Assembly (NCBI GenBank): GCA_009667805.1
Contig: CM019066.1
Coordinates: forward strand, 4,402,001 to 4,466,000
DNA: 64,000 bases
Reading direction: 5' to 3'
DNA from: Leptobrachium leishanense
Taxonomy: Eukaryota > Chordata > Amphibia > Anura > Megophryidae
In this document: in pieces, positions 41,118-51,954 of the stretch
How positions within the stretch are numbered: position 1 is the first letter of the stretch
How the letters are laid out: each line of letters starts with the position of its first letter
Notes under the pieces: model-generated
Told to the model about the DNA's origin: nothing
What the model saw: only the letters and a program-made list of their open reading frames with translations
The model's database searches: none
Program-made: the position numbers and the translations under genes

Positions 41118-41121
41118 CTAG

Positions 41122-41264
41122 AAGAGCTAAAAAATCTTGCGGGACATTTGCAAAAGGAGTTTCAGGGAGATATATCAAGATGGGCAGAGATCCAGGAGTG
41201 CAGTTTAAGGTGCAGGAATCGGAATAAGGTCAGACACAGGTTTTATGGGGACAGTTTAGGATAA
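41122..41264 (+). pseudogene. Short coiled-coil-like frame interrupted by the LTR element
   Basis: Across the insertion, the frame that begins ATG at 36062-36064 continues after the 3' LTR with EELKNLAGHLQKEFQGDIS and RWAEIQEC, an amphipathic helical pattern, and stops at 41264. It could be a decayed LINE ORF1 or another mobile-element coiled coil. There is no definite family match, so it may be chance. Confidence 0.3.
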
Positions 41265-42374
41265 TGGGAACAGTAAGCGGATTAGAGGGGCATGTGTAGT
41301 ATACCTTCAGGGAAGGTTTCAGAGGTAAAGGTGACAATTAAGTGTAATTATGACCTTGCGGATGTGGCTTATGTCTACTCTAGTAAGGGGGAGGAGCCAG
41401 TGGTAACAAGTTATTTTGAATGAGCCATTGCTGTGCATTTTCCGTTGTCGGCAACTTCCCAGAAAGCGCATCATTATACCGTTTTACGTTTTCATTTCCC
41501 ATGCAATAAATATTCAGATAAACGCATGCAATAAAAGTTCCTCAGTCCGATTAGAATCATACAAATGAATCTGTGTTTTCACATTTACAAAACAAGTAAT
41601 TTATTTTGGATCATTTGTCCGAAAACCAATTTATCAACCCAAAAGCTGTTTCAGAGTATATTCCTGCAGTGTCACTTTTCTATAGTTGGGATGTCGCTTG
41701 TAAGACAACCTGTCATGGACATTTACCACTCACAAAGATCTACCGGTAGGAGCACAACATCCGTCTTCTAACTTTCCTCCTAAACAATAAAGAAGTTATT
41801 TTAGCGTCTGGTGAGATCAGCTAGTAAGCACAATTTATAAAACAGTGAATGACTAACCCCTGTAACCATTTTTAATGGCCCTAAAATAAAGTGCTTGGAG
41901 CAACATCTGTCCCAGCAGCTGGGATCTCTGCATGAGTGGGCAGAGCGACACATTGGGACAAATTCTCTTCTCCCTTTTGACAGAAACAATTGCAGCAGAT
42001 CATTTTTATCGTAATCAATTTAGGTACAGTTTCTTGGAAACCATCTGTGTAGTGTTCATAGATTGTGCTTAAGAATTTAAATGTGTATATTTTTGGTTGC
42101 TTGATGTAGCATCTGCTAATGACCACATAAGTTCCATTTTCTATGTAGAAAGCTGTTTTCTTGTAAAGAGATTAGTAGAATTACTACTTCATCTGGTAGT
42201 TTTAAATCCCAGCAAACTCACACGGCTTGAACGCAATCTGCAAGCAAGCGCATGTTGTACAAGCAATAGTATCTCGAAAAGGTCCTGAAAGTTAAAAAGG
42301 TTATAAAATGACTTGTGATAAGGTACTGATCTCTTTCTGTGCTGATGTCTGTGTTAACTTATATATTCCCACCT
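41265..42374. other. Non-coding stretch, nothing recognised
   Basis: No ends, tandem repeats or domain-bearing frames. Short frames at 41565-41771 and 41801-42126 have AT-rich random-like content. Confidence 0.5.
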
Positions 42375-42590
42375 TGCAGTCCATCACTCTCACCTTGCAG
42401 TCCTCTCCTTTTTCCACCCCAACCCTTCTAGGTTGCAAGTTCCCATGGGATAGGGCCCTCGTTTCCTCCTGTACTGGTTTATCAAAATGTTGTTCAATCT
42501 AAATGTATTGTAACCCTGTCTATATCGTGCCCATTGTTCAGCACTGTGGAATATGATGGCGCTATATAAAGTAAGAAAATAATATATATT
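42375..42590 (+). mobile_element. L2 3' UTR fragment
   Basis: Matches the L2 3' end from CCATCACTCTCACCTTGCAG through ATAGGGCCCTC, TCCTCCTGTACTG and TGTATTGTAACCCTGTCTAT to GGCGCTATATAAAG. Lacks coding sequence; an older, heavily truncated insertion. Confidence 0.8.
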
Positions 42591-43859
42591 CAGACCTGCC
42601 AAGTCACACAGTTAACCCTTAGTCCTCCATAGGCTGTCATAGGGTTTTCGGGAGGACTGCGAGAAAATGTACTGTGAGCTCCTCATTAATGGCACTCATG
42701 AAGTTTAAAAGGTTAAAATCAAGGCTTTTTACACCCATACTCAATGCAGCAGTCATGTATGACTAACCTTATTTGGCTGCCCATTGGTCCGCAATAACTC
42801 CACTTCCATCACTGAAGGTGGAGTCGGTGATGAAATATGCATCATGACTGCTTTCAACACTTTCCCAATCGCCTGATCTCAGACCTGTCAGAGTTGAGAC
42901 GTGGAAAAAATAGATCCTCGATGTCCTTCTGCCAAAAAACTGGGTCTCGTTGTAGCAGCTCTCTCTGTTACACTCATTATACTCGAGAATGTATATCACC
43001 TGTGATGACTGCAGGGGCGGACTGACAACTCATGAGGCCCCCGGACAGTAGGAGATCATGGGGCCCCGCATTGTGTTTGGATACATGATATTACAGGATG
43101 TACAGGATATTCAGCTCTTGAGGCAGGTTAGCTGCTGGCTGCATAAACAGACCAAGGCACACAGATACTAGATAGATACAAAAAAAGAATAACAGAACTG
43201 GAACAGGAATGGCAGAAGAAGAAGGAGAACACAGGACACTAAAGGGATCCCTAACACTAGGATAAGGTCCTTGTATGGCCTTCTGTCTAGGAAAGGGAAC
43301 ATCAACAAGAATACACATGGACGGGAGAACAGGAAGGATGAGGGTTAAACAAGATACAGCAGGACAATATACTTACACCCAGCAGTAACAAAGTGAACCC
43401 TGAAGTGGGATGAGGTCCTTACACTGGCCTCTATGCTATGGATATAATGCTATAGGTAAATTCAAAAACAGGATACAGGACACAAAGAAACAAATAACAG
43501 AATTACAACATGGATAATCAATAGCATAGTCAGAAAACAAGCCAAGATATCAGATACCAGAGAATAGTCAGAATACACGCCAAGATGATACACAGAATAC
43601 CAGGACAAGATCACAGGAAGCAATACTCAGGAACAGTAACCCTCAGGAACCAGACTGTCAGGAAACAGAACCATGCAAGAGCAATGAGCCTCTCTGCTGC
43701 TTGCATCTATATAGGGAACAGGACTGAGCGAATGTGATCCCAGGCCAGATCTGCTACTGGGGAATCCAGGAGTGGCACGGGGCGGAATGGTTAAACCCAA
43801 AATGTGACACATCTATATTATCTATGGAAATGTGACACATCTATATTATCTTCCTGTTG
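42591..43859. other. Mixed repeats with a hAT-like end at 43012
   Basis: At 43012 the sequence CAGGGGCGGACTGAC matches the terminal repeat of hAT family C (13341). No partner end was found. From about 43100 to 43790 the DNA is purine-rich with CAGGA and ACAAGCCAAGATA-type phrases, like 21850-22430, perhaps an antisense LTR fragment. A 20-bp word GTGACACATCTATATTATCT is duplicated at 43805 and 43832. Confidence 0.4.
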
Positions 43860-44490
43860 CTAAACCCTGTAAAAATCCTTTAGTGCATTGGTGATTACGC
43901 AAGCTTACTGTACTTTGCACATCCTATACTTAACTTGGAGAGCGCAATCAGTAATTAGCATTAGGATAAGTAAGGTGTTACAAAGTCTTAGCGCTAATTA
44001 CCACTCCGATGCCCTTAAAGAAAATTTAGCGACACCTAAAAGCTGGTGCTGATTCCACTTTTGCTGAATCATTTAGCATCACCTAAACCCCCCCAATAAA
44101 TCTGAAACTCACTTCTCATCCTGCAGCGAGAATGGTGGATTGATCCACCATTTGTGGCCACCGGAAGCACAGTGAGACTGGGTACAAATAGTAACCAGTC
44201 TCCTGTGGAAATACATTATAATGCTGTGCGATCTCGCGACATTGCGCAGGACTTGCAGCCTGGTAGTGCAACCGTCCATGGAGTCCTATGGACTCCAGGA
44301 GGTGATACTCACAGTGGCACAGAAGTGCTAGTATCACTGAGAGTAGCGCTATATTCCAGCAAGGTGACGTGGTAGCGTCTGTCCCGGAATCTAACGCTAA
44401 AATGGGGACGTCATGAGGAAACCTGCAGTTGCAGATTTCAGTGTCCCCATTTTAGCACTAGCTAGGGAATATGGCCCAAAAACACTGGTA
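43860..44490 (-). repeat. Dispersed repeat with GGAGCGCAA core, copy 3 (inverted)
   Basis: In reverse orientation it shares GTACTTTGCAC, GGAGAGCGCAATC and GCTGGTGCTGATTCCAC with 17461-17707, and the CACAGTGAGACTGGG block with 21580-21600. Near 44398 and 44448 the words AAAATGGGGAC and GTCCCCATTTTAG form an inverted pair, which may be an end. Possible old DNA transposon. Confidence 0.55.
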
Positions 44491-45455
44491 GAGACCCACA
44501 GATGATGAAAGATGTACAGATGATTTTTTTTTTATCTGTGGTGGCGTTGGACCCTGCTGAAAGGGCAAACCTGGTCAAGACTTGGGGGGAGCCCTCATGC
44601 AGTCCTCCTTTTAGGCCAAGGCGCTTTGGCAGTGTCCTACTCTCCTAATGGTCAGTCTACCTTGGACAACTGTCACGACTCGTTGTAGTAGCACTTGGCA
44701 TAAAATGGTTACAAGGAGTGGTAAATCAGCAAGTGTACTCTCACAGATTACTGCTATCAAAGGATTAGGATCCTTCTTTGATTGTGCAACTACTATGTCA
44801 GCTCTATCAACTGAACACCTTTAGCATTTTACACTATTTTCATTAAAATATCACCACATTTAACAATTGCTACCTACTGTATCATCCGCTTGGTGTTAGA
44901 TATATTTAGACAGGCACAACCACAGTATGGAAACTGTGCAGTCCACTGTTTACCCTAAAAAGTAAAAGGATTGTTATCAAACAGATTAGATTACCAAGTG
45001 TTGCCGGCGTTTGTCCAACCTCTAGTCTTTCCATATACTAGATACAATTTATCCCTCGCAAACAGCTCTATCCTCGCTGCCAAAACAGAATACTCTGAAA
45101 TCATCTGGCTAATGATTTTTTAAGTGTCTATTTATTTGTGATTAAATGTTACACTTTAAAACTTTATTAAGCCACGTAATGAACTCTATAGTTTGACTTC
45201 CCACAAAGACATCAAGCACTGTTTAAGTCCCCATTCATCTACTAAATGATGGCAAAAACTGAAAGTCACTTAGGAATTTGCATTAGTTTCAGAAATTCAG
45301 ACGATGATCAGTTTCCGAAAATACGCAAAGCTGTTGTCTATTTATTTGAACGCTTCCAACTTAACTCAGAATCCAGTTGGTAAGCAGTAAAATGGAAATG
45401 GGTTACCGGGACATGCAGTGTATCAGCCTCTGTCATGTCATTGCACCAGCCATAA
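44491..45455. other. Non-coding stretch, nothing recognised
   Basis: Mixed composition, no transposon ends, tandem repeats or convincing reading frames. Confidence 0.5.
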
Positions 45456-45753
45456 TATTATTATTATTGTTATTATTATACTTTATTCATATAGTGCCAG
45501 CATATCCCGCAGCGCTGAACAATGGGCACAATATAGACAGGGTTACAATACACTGAGACTGAACAACATTTGATAAACCAGTACAGGAGGAAACGAGGGC
45601 CCTATCCCGTGGGAATTTAAACTCTAGATGGGTTGGGGATGGAAACAGGAGGAGAGGACTGCAAGGTGAGAGTGATGGACTGCAAGGTGAGAGTGATGGA
45701 CTGGTTTCGTCAGTGAGTGGGGTGGTAGGCTTTCCTAAATAGGAATGTCTTAA

Positions 45754-46584
45754 CCCTTTCGCTGCTGAGGCTTTTCACACCTCTGTGCTGAGGTCATTTT
45801 TACCGGTTTTGCTCATCATGTTTAAACGTGTTTTGAAGGCTTATTTTAGTATATTACCCAGACATATTATATATCGTTCTTTCCGTCAGACTCGGTAGCT
45901 TCATAATATGTCATTATTATATGTATACGTTATGTCATGTCTGTATATTATAACAAAAAATGCAATAAAATATGTATTTTCAATAATTTACAACGTGTAA
46001 AGTGTTTTTTTTCACATTTTAACATGCGAGCAATTGCGGTTATATTTTGTATGGGGTGCGCTTGTTAAAAAAATTAGAGATGGGGTCTCGTTACATTTTT
46101 TTTTGGGGAAAATTACGCGATTTTTAACAAACGCACCGCATACAAAAATCGTTAGTGCAGCATCATTGTTCACATTATAATTGAAATGGGAACAATATTG
46201 CTGCATTAACAAACCAAAAAAAAGAAAAAAAAATTGTTTATTTTTTTTTTATAATTTTTTTTTCATTTTTTTTTATTTTTATTTTTCATTTGGTTTTTTT
46301 TTTTACAAAAGGACCTCACCCCCTCCCTTTCAGGCGCCTCCTCCGCACATGCGGGGGGCGCCTGAATTAGGTGTCATCGCGCCGCCGCGATGACACCTAA
46401 TTTCAGCGGCTGCAGTTCCGGGTGCTGGGCTGACATCGAGGATGTCAGCCCGCACCGGAGGGGCCAGCGATCGGCCGGAACCCGGCCGAACGCTGACCCC
46501 AATGGGAGGACGCGCTCAGCGTGTCCTCCGCATACCAGCAGTAATGCGGAGGACGCGCTGAGCGCGTCCTCCGCATTGAAGTGG
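45754..46584. mobile_element. TTAA-flanked element (831 bp), piggyBac-like target
   Basis: Flanked by TTAA at 45750-45753 and 46585-46588; removing it restores L2 sequence. The left end CCCTTTCGCTGCTGAGG and right end TTGAAGTGG are only weakly inverted. The left end resembles CCCCTTCACTGCTGAG at 57701. The interior changes from AT-rich with T runs to a GC-rich 270-bp block containing inverted GGACGCGCT repeats near 46500-46570. No transposase. Confidence 0.7.
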
Positions 46585-47114
46585 TTAAGGGAGCGTTTGA
46601 AGGAAGGGAAACTAGGGGAAAGTTTGACCGTACGAGGGAGAGCGTTCCAGAGAATGGGGGCTGCGCGTGAGAAATCCTGCAGTCTATCATGGGAAGAGGT
46701 GATGCAGGAAGAAGCTAGGTGCAGGTCACTGTTTGATCTTAGGGACCGGGCTGGGGTGTATTTGGTGATTAGTGAGGACAGGTAGTAGGGAGCTGAGTTA
46801 GTGAGAGCTTTGTAGGTCAGGGTGAATTTAATTAAATTCTGCAGCGGATGGGGAGCCAGTGAAGAGATTCACAGAGGGGAGCGGGAGAGGCAGAGACAGA
46901 GCAACGGGTGAGCTGGATGAGCCTGGTAGAGGCATTCAGAATGGATTGTAGGGGGGTGAGCCGGGAGAGAGGGAGGCCAACTAGAAGATTTTTACAATAG
47001 TAGAGTTGGGAGATTACAGGGGCGTGGATGAGTTGCTTTGTGGTGTCAGCAGTAAGAAATGACTGAATTCTGGAGATATTACGCAACTGGTAGAGGCAGG
47101 AAGATGAAAGAGAC

Positions 47115-48777
47115 TAGTAAAACTCTAACTATCAGAAGCAACATCCCAACACAAGATAGTTATCTGCCACCTCCACTCCCACAGGTCCCCTCTGCCACCC
47201 TCTGCCGCTTCCTCCCAGCCACTGAGGAGGAAGTCAATTCCTTATTGTCCTCCTCACATCTCACCACGTGCCCGCTCGACCCCATTCCCTCACATCCAAT
47301 TCCTCCCCTCTCCTCCTCCCTCACCCCTGCTCTCACACACATCTTCAACCTATCTCTCTCCACTGGCTCCTTTCCATCCGCCTTCAAACACGCGCTAGTT
47401 ACCCCTTTACTAAAGAAACCATCCCTAGACCCCAACTCTCCATCCAACTACCGCCCTGTATCCCTGCTTCCCTTCACATCAAAGCTCTTAGAAAAACTAG
47501 TCTTCAACCGCCTCTCCCTCTTCCTGTCCTCCAATTCCCTACTTGACCCCCTGCAATCTGGCTTCCGTCCCCTACACTCAACTGAAACTGCCCTCACCAA
47601 AGTCACCAACGACCTCCTAACTGCTAAAAAACACGGCCACTATTCTATTCTCATCCTGCTTGACCTCTCGTCCTGCTTTTGACACTGTTGACCACCCCCT
47701 CCTTCTGCAGACCCTCAACTCTCTGGGTCTCGGTGACACTGCACTTGCTTGGGTTGACTCCTATTTATCCAACAGGTCCTTCTGTGTGCCCTTTGCTGGT
47801 AACTCCTCCTCTTCATTGCCTCTATCTGTTGGTGTACCTCAAGGCTCTGTCCTTGGTCCTCTGCTCTTTTCCATCTACACCTCCTCCCTGGGCAAAATCA
47901 TCAACAGCTTTGGCTTTAATTACCACCTCTACGCTAATGACACTCATATCTACCTCTCTACCCCTGAACTCTCTCCCCCTGTCCTCTCAAAAGTCAGTGA
48001 CTGTTTATCTGGCATCTCCTCTTGGATGGTCTCCCACCACCTAAAGATCAACATGTCAAAGACTGAGCTCCTACTTATTCCTCCCTCCAATGCCTCCCCA
48101 CCTCCTGACTTCTCTATCACGGTGGAGGGTATCACCATCTCCCCATCAAACCAAGTTCGCTGTCTTGGAGTTACACTTGACTCTGCTCTTTCCTTCATCC
48201 CCCACATCCAGTCTCTTTCCTCCTCCTGCCGATACCAACTGCGTAATATTTCCAGAATTCGGCCATTTCTTACCGCTGTCACCACAAAACAACTCATACA
48301 CGCCCTGGTAATCTCCCGACTCGACTATTGCAATAATCTCTTATCTGGCCTCCCTCTGTCCCGCCTCTCCCCCTACAATCCATCCTGAACGCCTCCGCCA
48401 GGCTAATTCACCTCACCCGCCGCTCTGTCTCTGCCGCTCCCCTCTGCGAGTCCCTTCACTGGCTCCCCATCCACTGCAGAATTAAGTTCAAAATCCTTAT
48501 CCTTACCTACAAAACCCTCACTAACTCAGCGCCCCACTACCTGTCCTCACTAATCACCAAATACACCCCAGCCCGCTCCCTAAGGTCAAACAGCGACCTG
48601 CGCCTAGCTTCTCCCCGCATTCCCTCTTCCCATGATAAACTGCAGGATTTCTCACGCGCAGCCCCCACTCTCTGGAACGCTCTCCCTCGTACTGTCAGAC
48701 TTTCCCCTAACTTCTCTTCCTTCAAACGCTCCCTTAAAACATTCCTATTTAGGGAAGCCTACCACCCAACTCACTGA
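47115..48777 (+). pseudogene. L2 reverse transcriptase, catalytic site mutated
   Basis: Keeps [17 protein letters not shown], the motif A region (DLSSCF/AFDTVDH across the shift), [15 protein letters not shown] and the C-terminal tail, but motif C has D to N. With two frameshifts and this change the protein is certainly inactive. Confidence 0.88.
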
Positions 48778-48995
48778 CGCAACCATCAATCACTCTCACC
48801 TTACAGTCCTCTCCTCCTGTTTCCAACCCCAACCCTCCTAGATTGTGAGTTCCTACGGGAATAGGGCCCTCATCTCCTCCTGTACTGTTTGTCAAATGTT
48901 GTTCAATGTATTGTAACCCTGTCTATTCTGTGCTTATTGTACAGTGCTGCGAAATATGCTGGCGCTTTATAAATAAAGAATAATAATAATAATAA
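47115..48995 (+). mobile_element. L2 LINE, 5'-truncated, inserted in an antisense L2
   Basis: Begins inside the RT at AGTAAAACTCTAACTATCAG and runs to the 3' tail GAATAATAATAATAATAA (48995). A one-base insertion near 47670 shifts the frame (47059-47682 then 47660-48388), and a base loss near 48370 shifts it again. RT motif C reads YANDT instead of YADDT, changing a catalytic aspartate to asparagine (47930-47941). Confidence 0.9.
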
Positions 48996-49275
48996 AGATG
49001 TGTGGGATGAAGGAAAGAGCAAGGTCAAGTGTAACTCAGAGGCAGCGAACCTGGCTTGGTGGGGAGATGGTGATACCCTCGACTACGACAGAGAAGTCAG
49101 GAGGTGGGGAGGCATTAGAGGGAGGAATTAGTAGGAGCTCAGTCTTGGACATGTTAATCTTTAGGTGGTGAGAGGCCATCCAGGAGGAGATGCAGGATAA
49201 ACAGTCGCTGATTTTGGGAAGTACAGGAGGAGAGAGATCAGGGGTAGAGATTTAGATCTGAGTATCATCATATAA

Positions 49276-50551
49276 TAGCACCCCAATGACCGATTTAAGA
49301 TATTCTATTAAAAATAGAGGTCCCTTCTTTTGCCCTTAAATAATTGGGTAGAGGCTGCTGACAGCCACTGTGTCACGTACCTCCTAGATATAATGTCTGA
49401 TCTCTACATGCAGGCGGGCTATCCTACTCTGCCGATCCTTAGAATGGTTGGTAATACTACCTATTTCCAGAAGCAGACAGAACCAGAGGTACACATGAAC
49501 AGAACAATAGACACCAGGGGTTAATGCCAGGGATGCTCGTGAGCCAGATACCAGGATTACTCTGAGTCAGACGCAAAGGGTTAATGCAAGTTGGGTAGTC
49601 AGAGGGATTTCAGGGGTCGGTTTTGCCAGAATAGAACGTCAGCCTGATGCCAGGAGTTGTGTGCCAGATCGGGTAGTCAGAGGGATGCCAAGGGTTAAGA
49701 GCCAGGAGAGAAACATTAAACAAGCCTGGATCGATAACAGGTATACAGGTGAATAAAGCAAAGAGCACTGAGAGGAGTGAAAACCAAGTCAGGGCAAGGA
49801 ACATGTATCAAGCGTCTGCATTTAAACCCGGCGGGTACCGGAACATCACACAGCGTCCGGCCGACGTCCTCGACCCGTGACCTCGGGCGGCCAGTATATC
49901 ACTTGGCAGCCAACCAGTGAGCAGTGAGGAAGGTGCTGCCGGCCGCCGGGACTCCAGGATGGTGTGACTCTCTGTCCAATTATTATTATTATTTGTTTTT
50001 ATTATAGGTGATTTTACTTACCTTTTCTTCCTCGCTGTGAGCTGCTCCTCCTCCTTCTTGGCTCAAGGACTCCTGAACCTGGAAACCCCTGAAGCTTCTC
50101 TGGGCAATTTGCAATCTTTTGCAACTTGTATAGTGTAGGAACTGAAAAGTACGAACCTCTACGAGACTTGCATACTTTATGTACAAAGGTTCCGTAGCGC
50201 CTACACAGAAAAATAGATCAAAGCTGTGCACGCATGTGCAGATTATATCCATTGGCTGCCTCTAGGAGACTGCTCACTAAAACCGGCGGTCTTAGAGAGG
50301 GTGACATCGGAAACTCCTCCACTTCACACCGTGATGTCACGAGATCGGGGGTAAGGGAGCAGGTTGAGTGAAAACGGGGGCACTCCTCACATCCTGACCA
50401 CTTAAAAAAAATAAAATGGTCAGAATGAGTAGTGCCCCTTTAAGGATCAAGTTTTTGAAACTTGTCATTTGAGAATAAAAGCATGACTTTACGAGTCCCT
50501 TTTTTTGGCAATGGTTATGAATCTGAAAAATACATGAAAAACATTTTAGGG
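49276..50551. other. Unassigned repeat-like DNA
   Basis: 49490-49970 has recurrent GGTAGTCAGAGGGAT and CCAGG phrases like 21850-22430 and may be an antisense LTR remnant. A short ATT triplet run lies near 49981-49993. From 50000 on no features are recognised. The frames are short and domain-free. Confidence 0.4.
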
Positions 50552-50685
50552 CAGGGATCTCAAACTCTGGCCACCAAATGTTTCTGAATTGCAACTCCCA
50601 CGACTCTCTGGGCATCTATTACATTCAAAGTATTCTGAGAATGTTAAGCAAACAACAATGGGGGGGGGCAGAGTTTGAGACCCCT
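50552..50685. mobile_element. 134-bp MITE with CAGGGATCTCAAACTCTGG ends
   Basis: Left end CAGGGATCTCAAACTCTGG and right end GGCAGAGTTTGAGACCCCT form good inverted repeats, a type common among vertebrate hAT-like MITEs. Flanks (TTAGGGC, TTAGAGC) agree at six of seven bases. A run of nine Gs precedes the right end. Confidence 0.65.
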
Positions 50686-51351
50686 TTAGAGCTTAGAATT
50701 GTGAATCGCGCCTGATATAGAATTCTGTTATAATCAAAGACTGCTTTTTTCTTTTATCGGCTGAGTGTAGAAAGTACTCAGAATGTTTAATTACACTACA
50801 TAATGTTACAATGATAAAAAAGCTGGTTATAAAACACCTTCTAAATGTTTCACTAGATTAATATTTAAAAGCTGACATTTTGCTTTGTTTTACTTTTCAC
50901 AGCTCACATTTTAAAACGGTAATCTTTATCCATATTCATCACCGCGCACCTAGGATTTATTACGTTTATATGTTTATGCTATTGCACATTGATACATACA
51001 AGAAACAGAAAGCAGAGCATTAAGATGAGTTGTTTGTTACTTTTCTTTAAAGCATCCCAAGATCAGTTACACTGTAACCCCTTCATCACTCATAAACCAA
51101 CACACACACACACTCACTCCCCTATTAACTTAATCATATCTTTAGGCCTAATAACCTTAACCCTAAATTGACTGAAAATCCCACTAACTAAACCCTTTAA
51201 ACGGACGCTCAATGTATTTGGAATACACATACATCCGTCGTTGATGGAGTCGCGGAGATCCTTCCAGGCCGGGGTCTTGAGCAGAACAAGCCCTATTGGC
51301 CCAACTGTTTTTAACTTGGATCGCTATCCAATATCATTACTTCTTAAAATT
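50686..51351. other. Non-coding stretch, nothing recognised
   Basis: AT-rich with a short CACACACA run near 51101-51111. No genes or ends. Confidence 0.5.
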
Positions 51352-51852
51352 ACATTTGTCAGGATCACCCACGTCAACCCTGCAACCTGCACAATGCACA
51401 CTCCTGGACACTGACATTCTATCCTAGAACCTCACCTGCCCTTCATCCTCCCTAATCAGTCCTGCATTTAAGGAAGTCACACCCTCTACCCTGGACTTCC
51501 TCATTGAAGTCCCAGACTGAATTGCAGTACAGAGCTTATCCCAGGAACGCCTGATCCAAAGCCTTTCCAGAGGACCCTCTATATCCTGGACATTTTCCCT
51601 TGAAGCTGGTAACACCCCTTTGCATCCGGATTCCCCCATCTTGAACCCCTGGCTACCAGACCCCCTTGATCTTGGACTTTGACCACCCTGATTGCCGCCT
51701 TGCCTAGACCCCCCCCCCTGCTTTGCCCACGACCATTCTATTGCCTGCCCCTTGCCTGAGACCCTGACTTCCAAGCTCTGTGTTATATGTTTATCTATTC
51801 TTGTTTATTCATTGCTTGCCCCATGTGCTGTTAAGTTCCCTTTGTGTCTATT

Positions 51853-51856
<4 letters not shown>

Positions 51857-51902
<46 letters not shown>
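51857..51902 (+). repeat. CT microsatellite
   Basis: An uninterrupted CT run of about 46 bases inside solo LTR 2. Confidence 0.95.
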
Positions 51903-51903
<1 letters not shown>

Positions 51904-51954
51904 GTCTCTTATCCTCTTGCTATCCCTTATTTCTTCAGTTCCGCTCGTTCCCTC

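Larger units (their letters stand above)
36066..41121 (+). mobile_element. LTR retrotransposon with gag and protease only, PNMA-like Gag
   Basis: Two LTRs (36070-37192, 39994-41117) flank a 2.8-kb interior. CTAG at 36066-36069 and 41118-41121 is the likely 4-bp target duplication. A primer-binding site follows the 5' LTR, and a polypurine tract precedes the 3' LTR. The interior encodes a PNMA-like N-terminal domain, capsid, zinc knuckle and aspartic protease and then ends; there is no RT, RNase H or integrase. It therefore needs polymerase in trans. The LTRs differ at about nine places by eye (under 1 percent), so the insertion is young. Ty3/gypsy affinity is inferred from Gag and protease. 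Confidence 0.9.
45456..49275 (-). mobile_element. Antisense L2 LINE fragment, split by two insertions
   Basis: On the minus strand: tail and 3' UTR at 45456-45720, the RT C-terminal region at 45721-45750 and 46585-47114, and a more upstream RT part at 48996-49275 (antisense of the segment equivalent to 31440-31720). Insertion of a TTAA-type element at 45754-46584 and of a sense L2 at about 47115-48995 broke it. The L2 sequence on either side of each insert is contiguous, so one L2 landed in another of the same family in opposite orientation. Confidence 0.85.
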
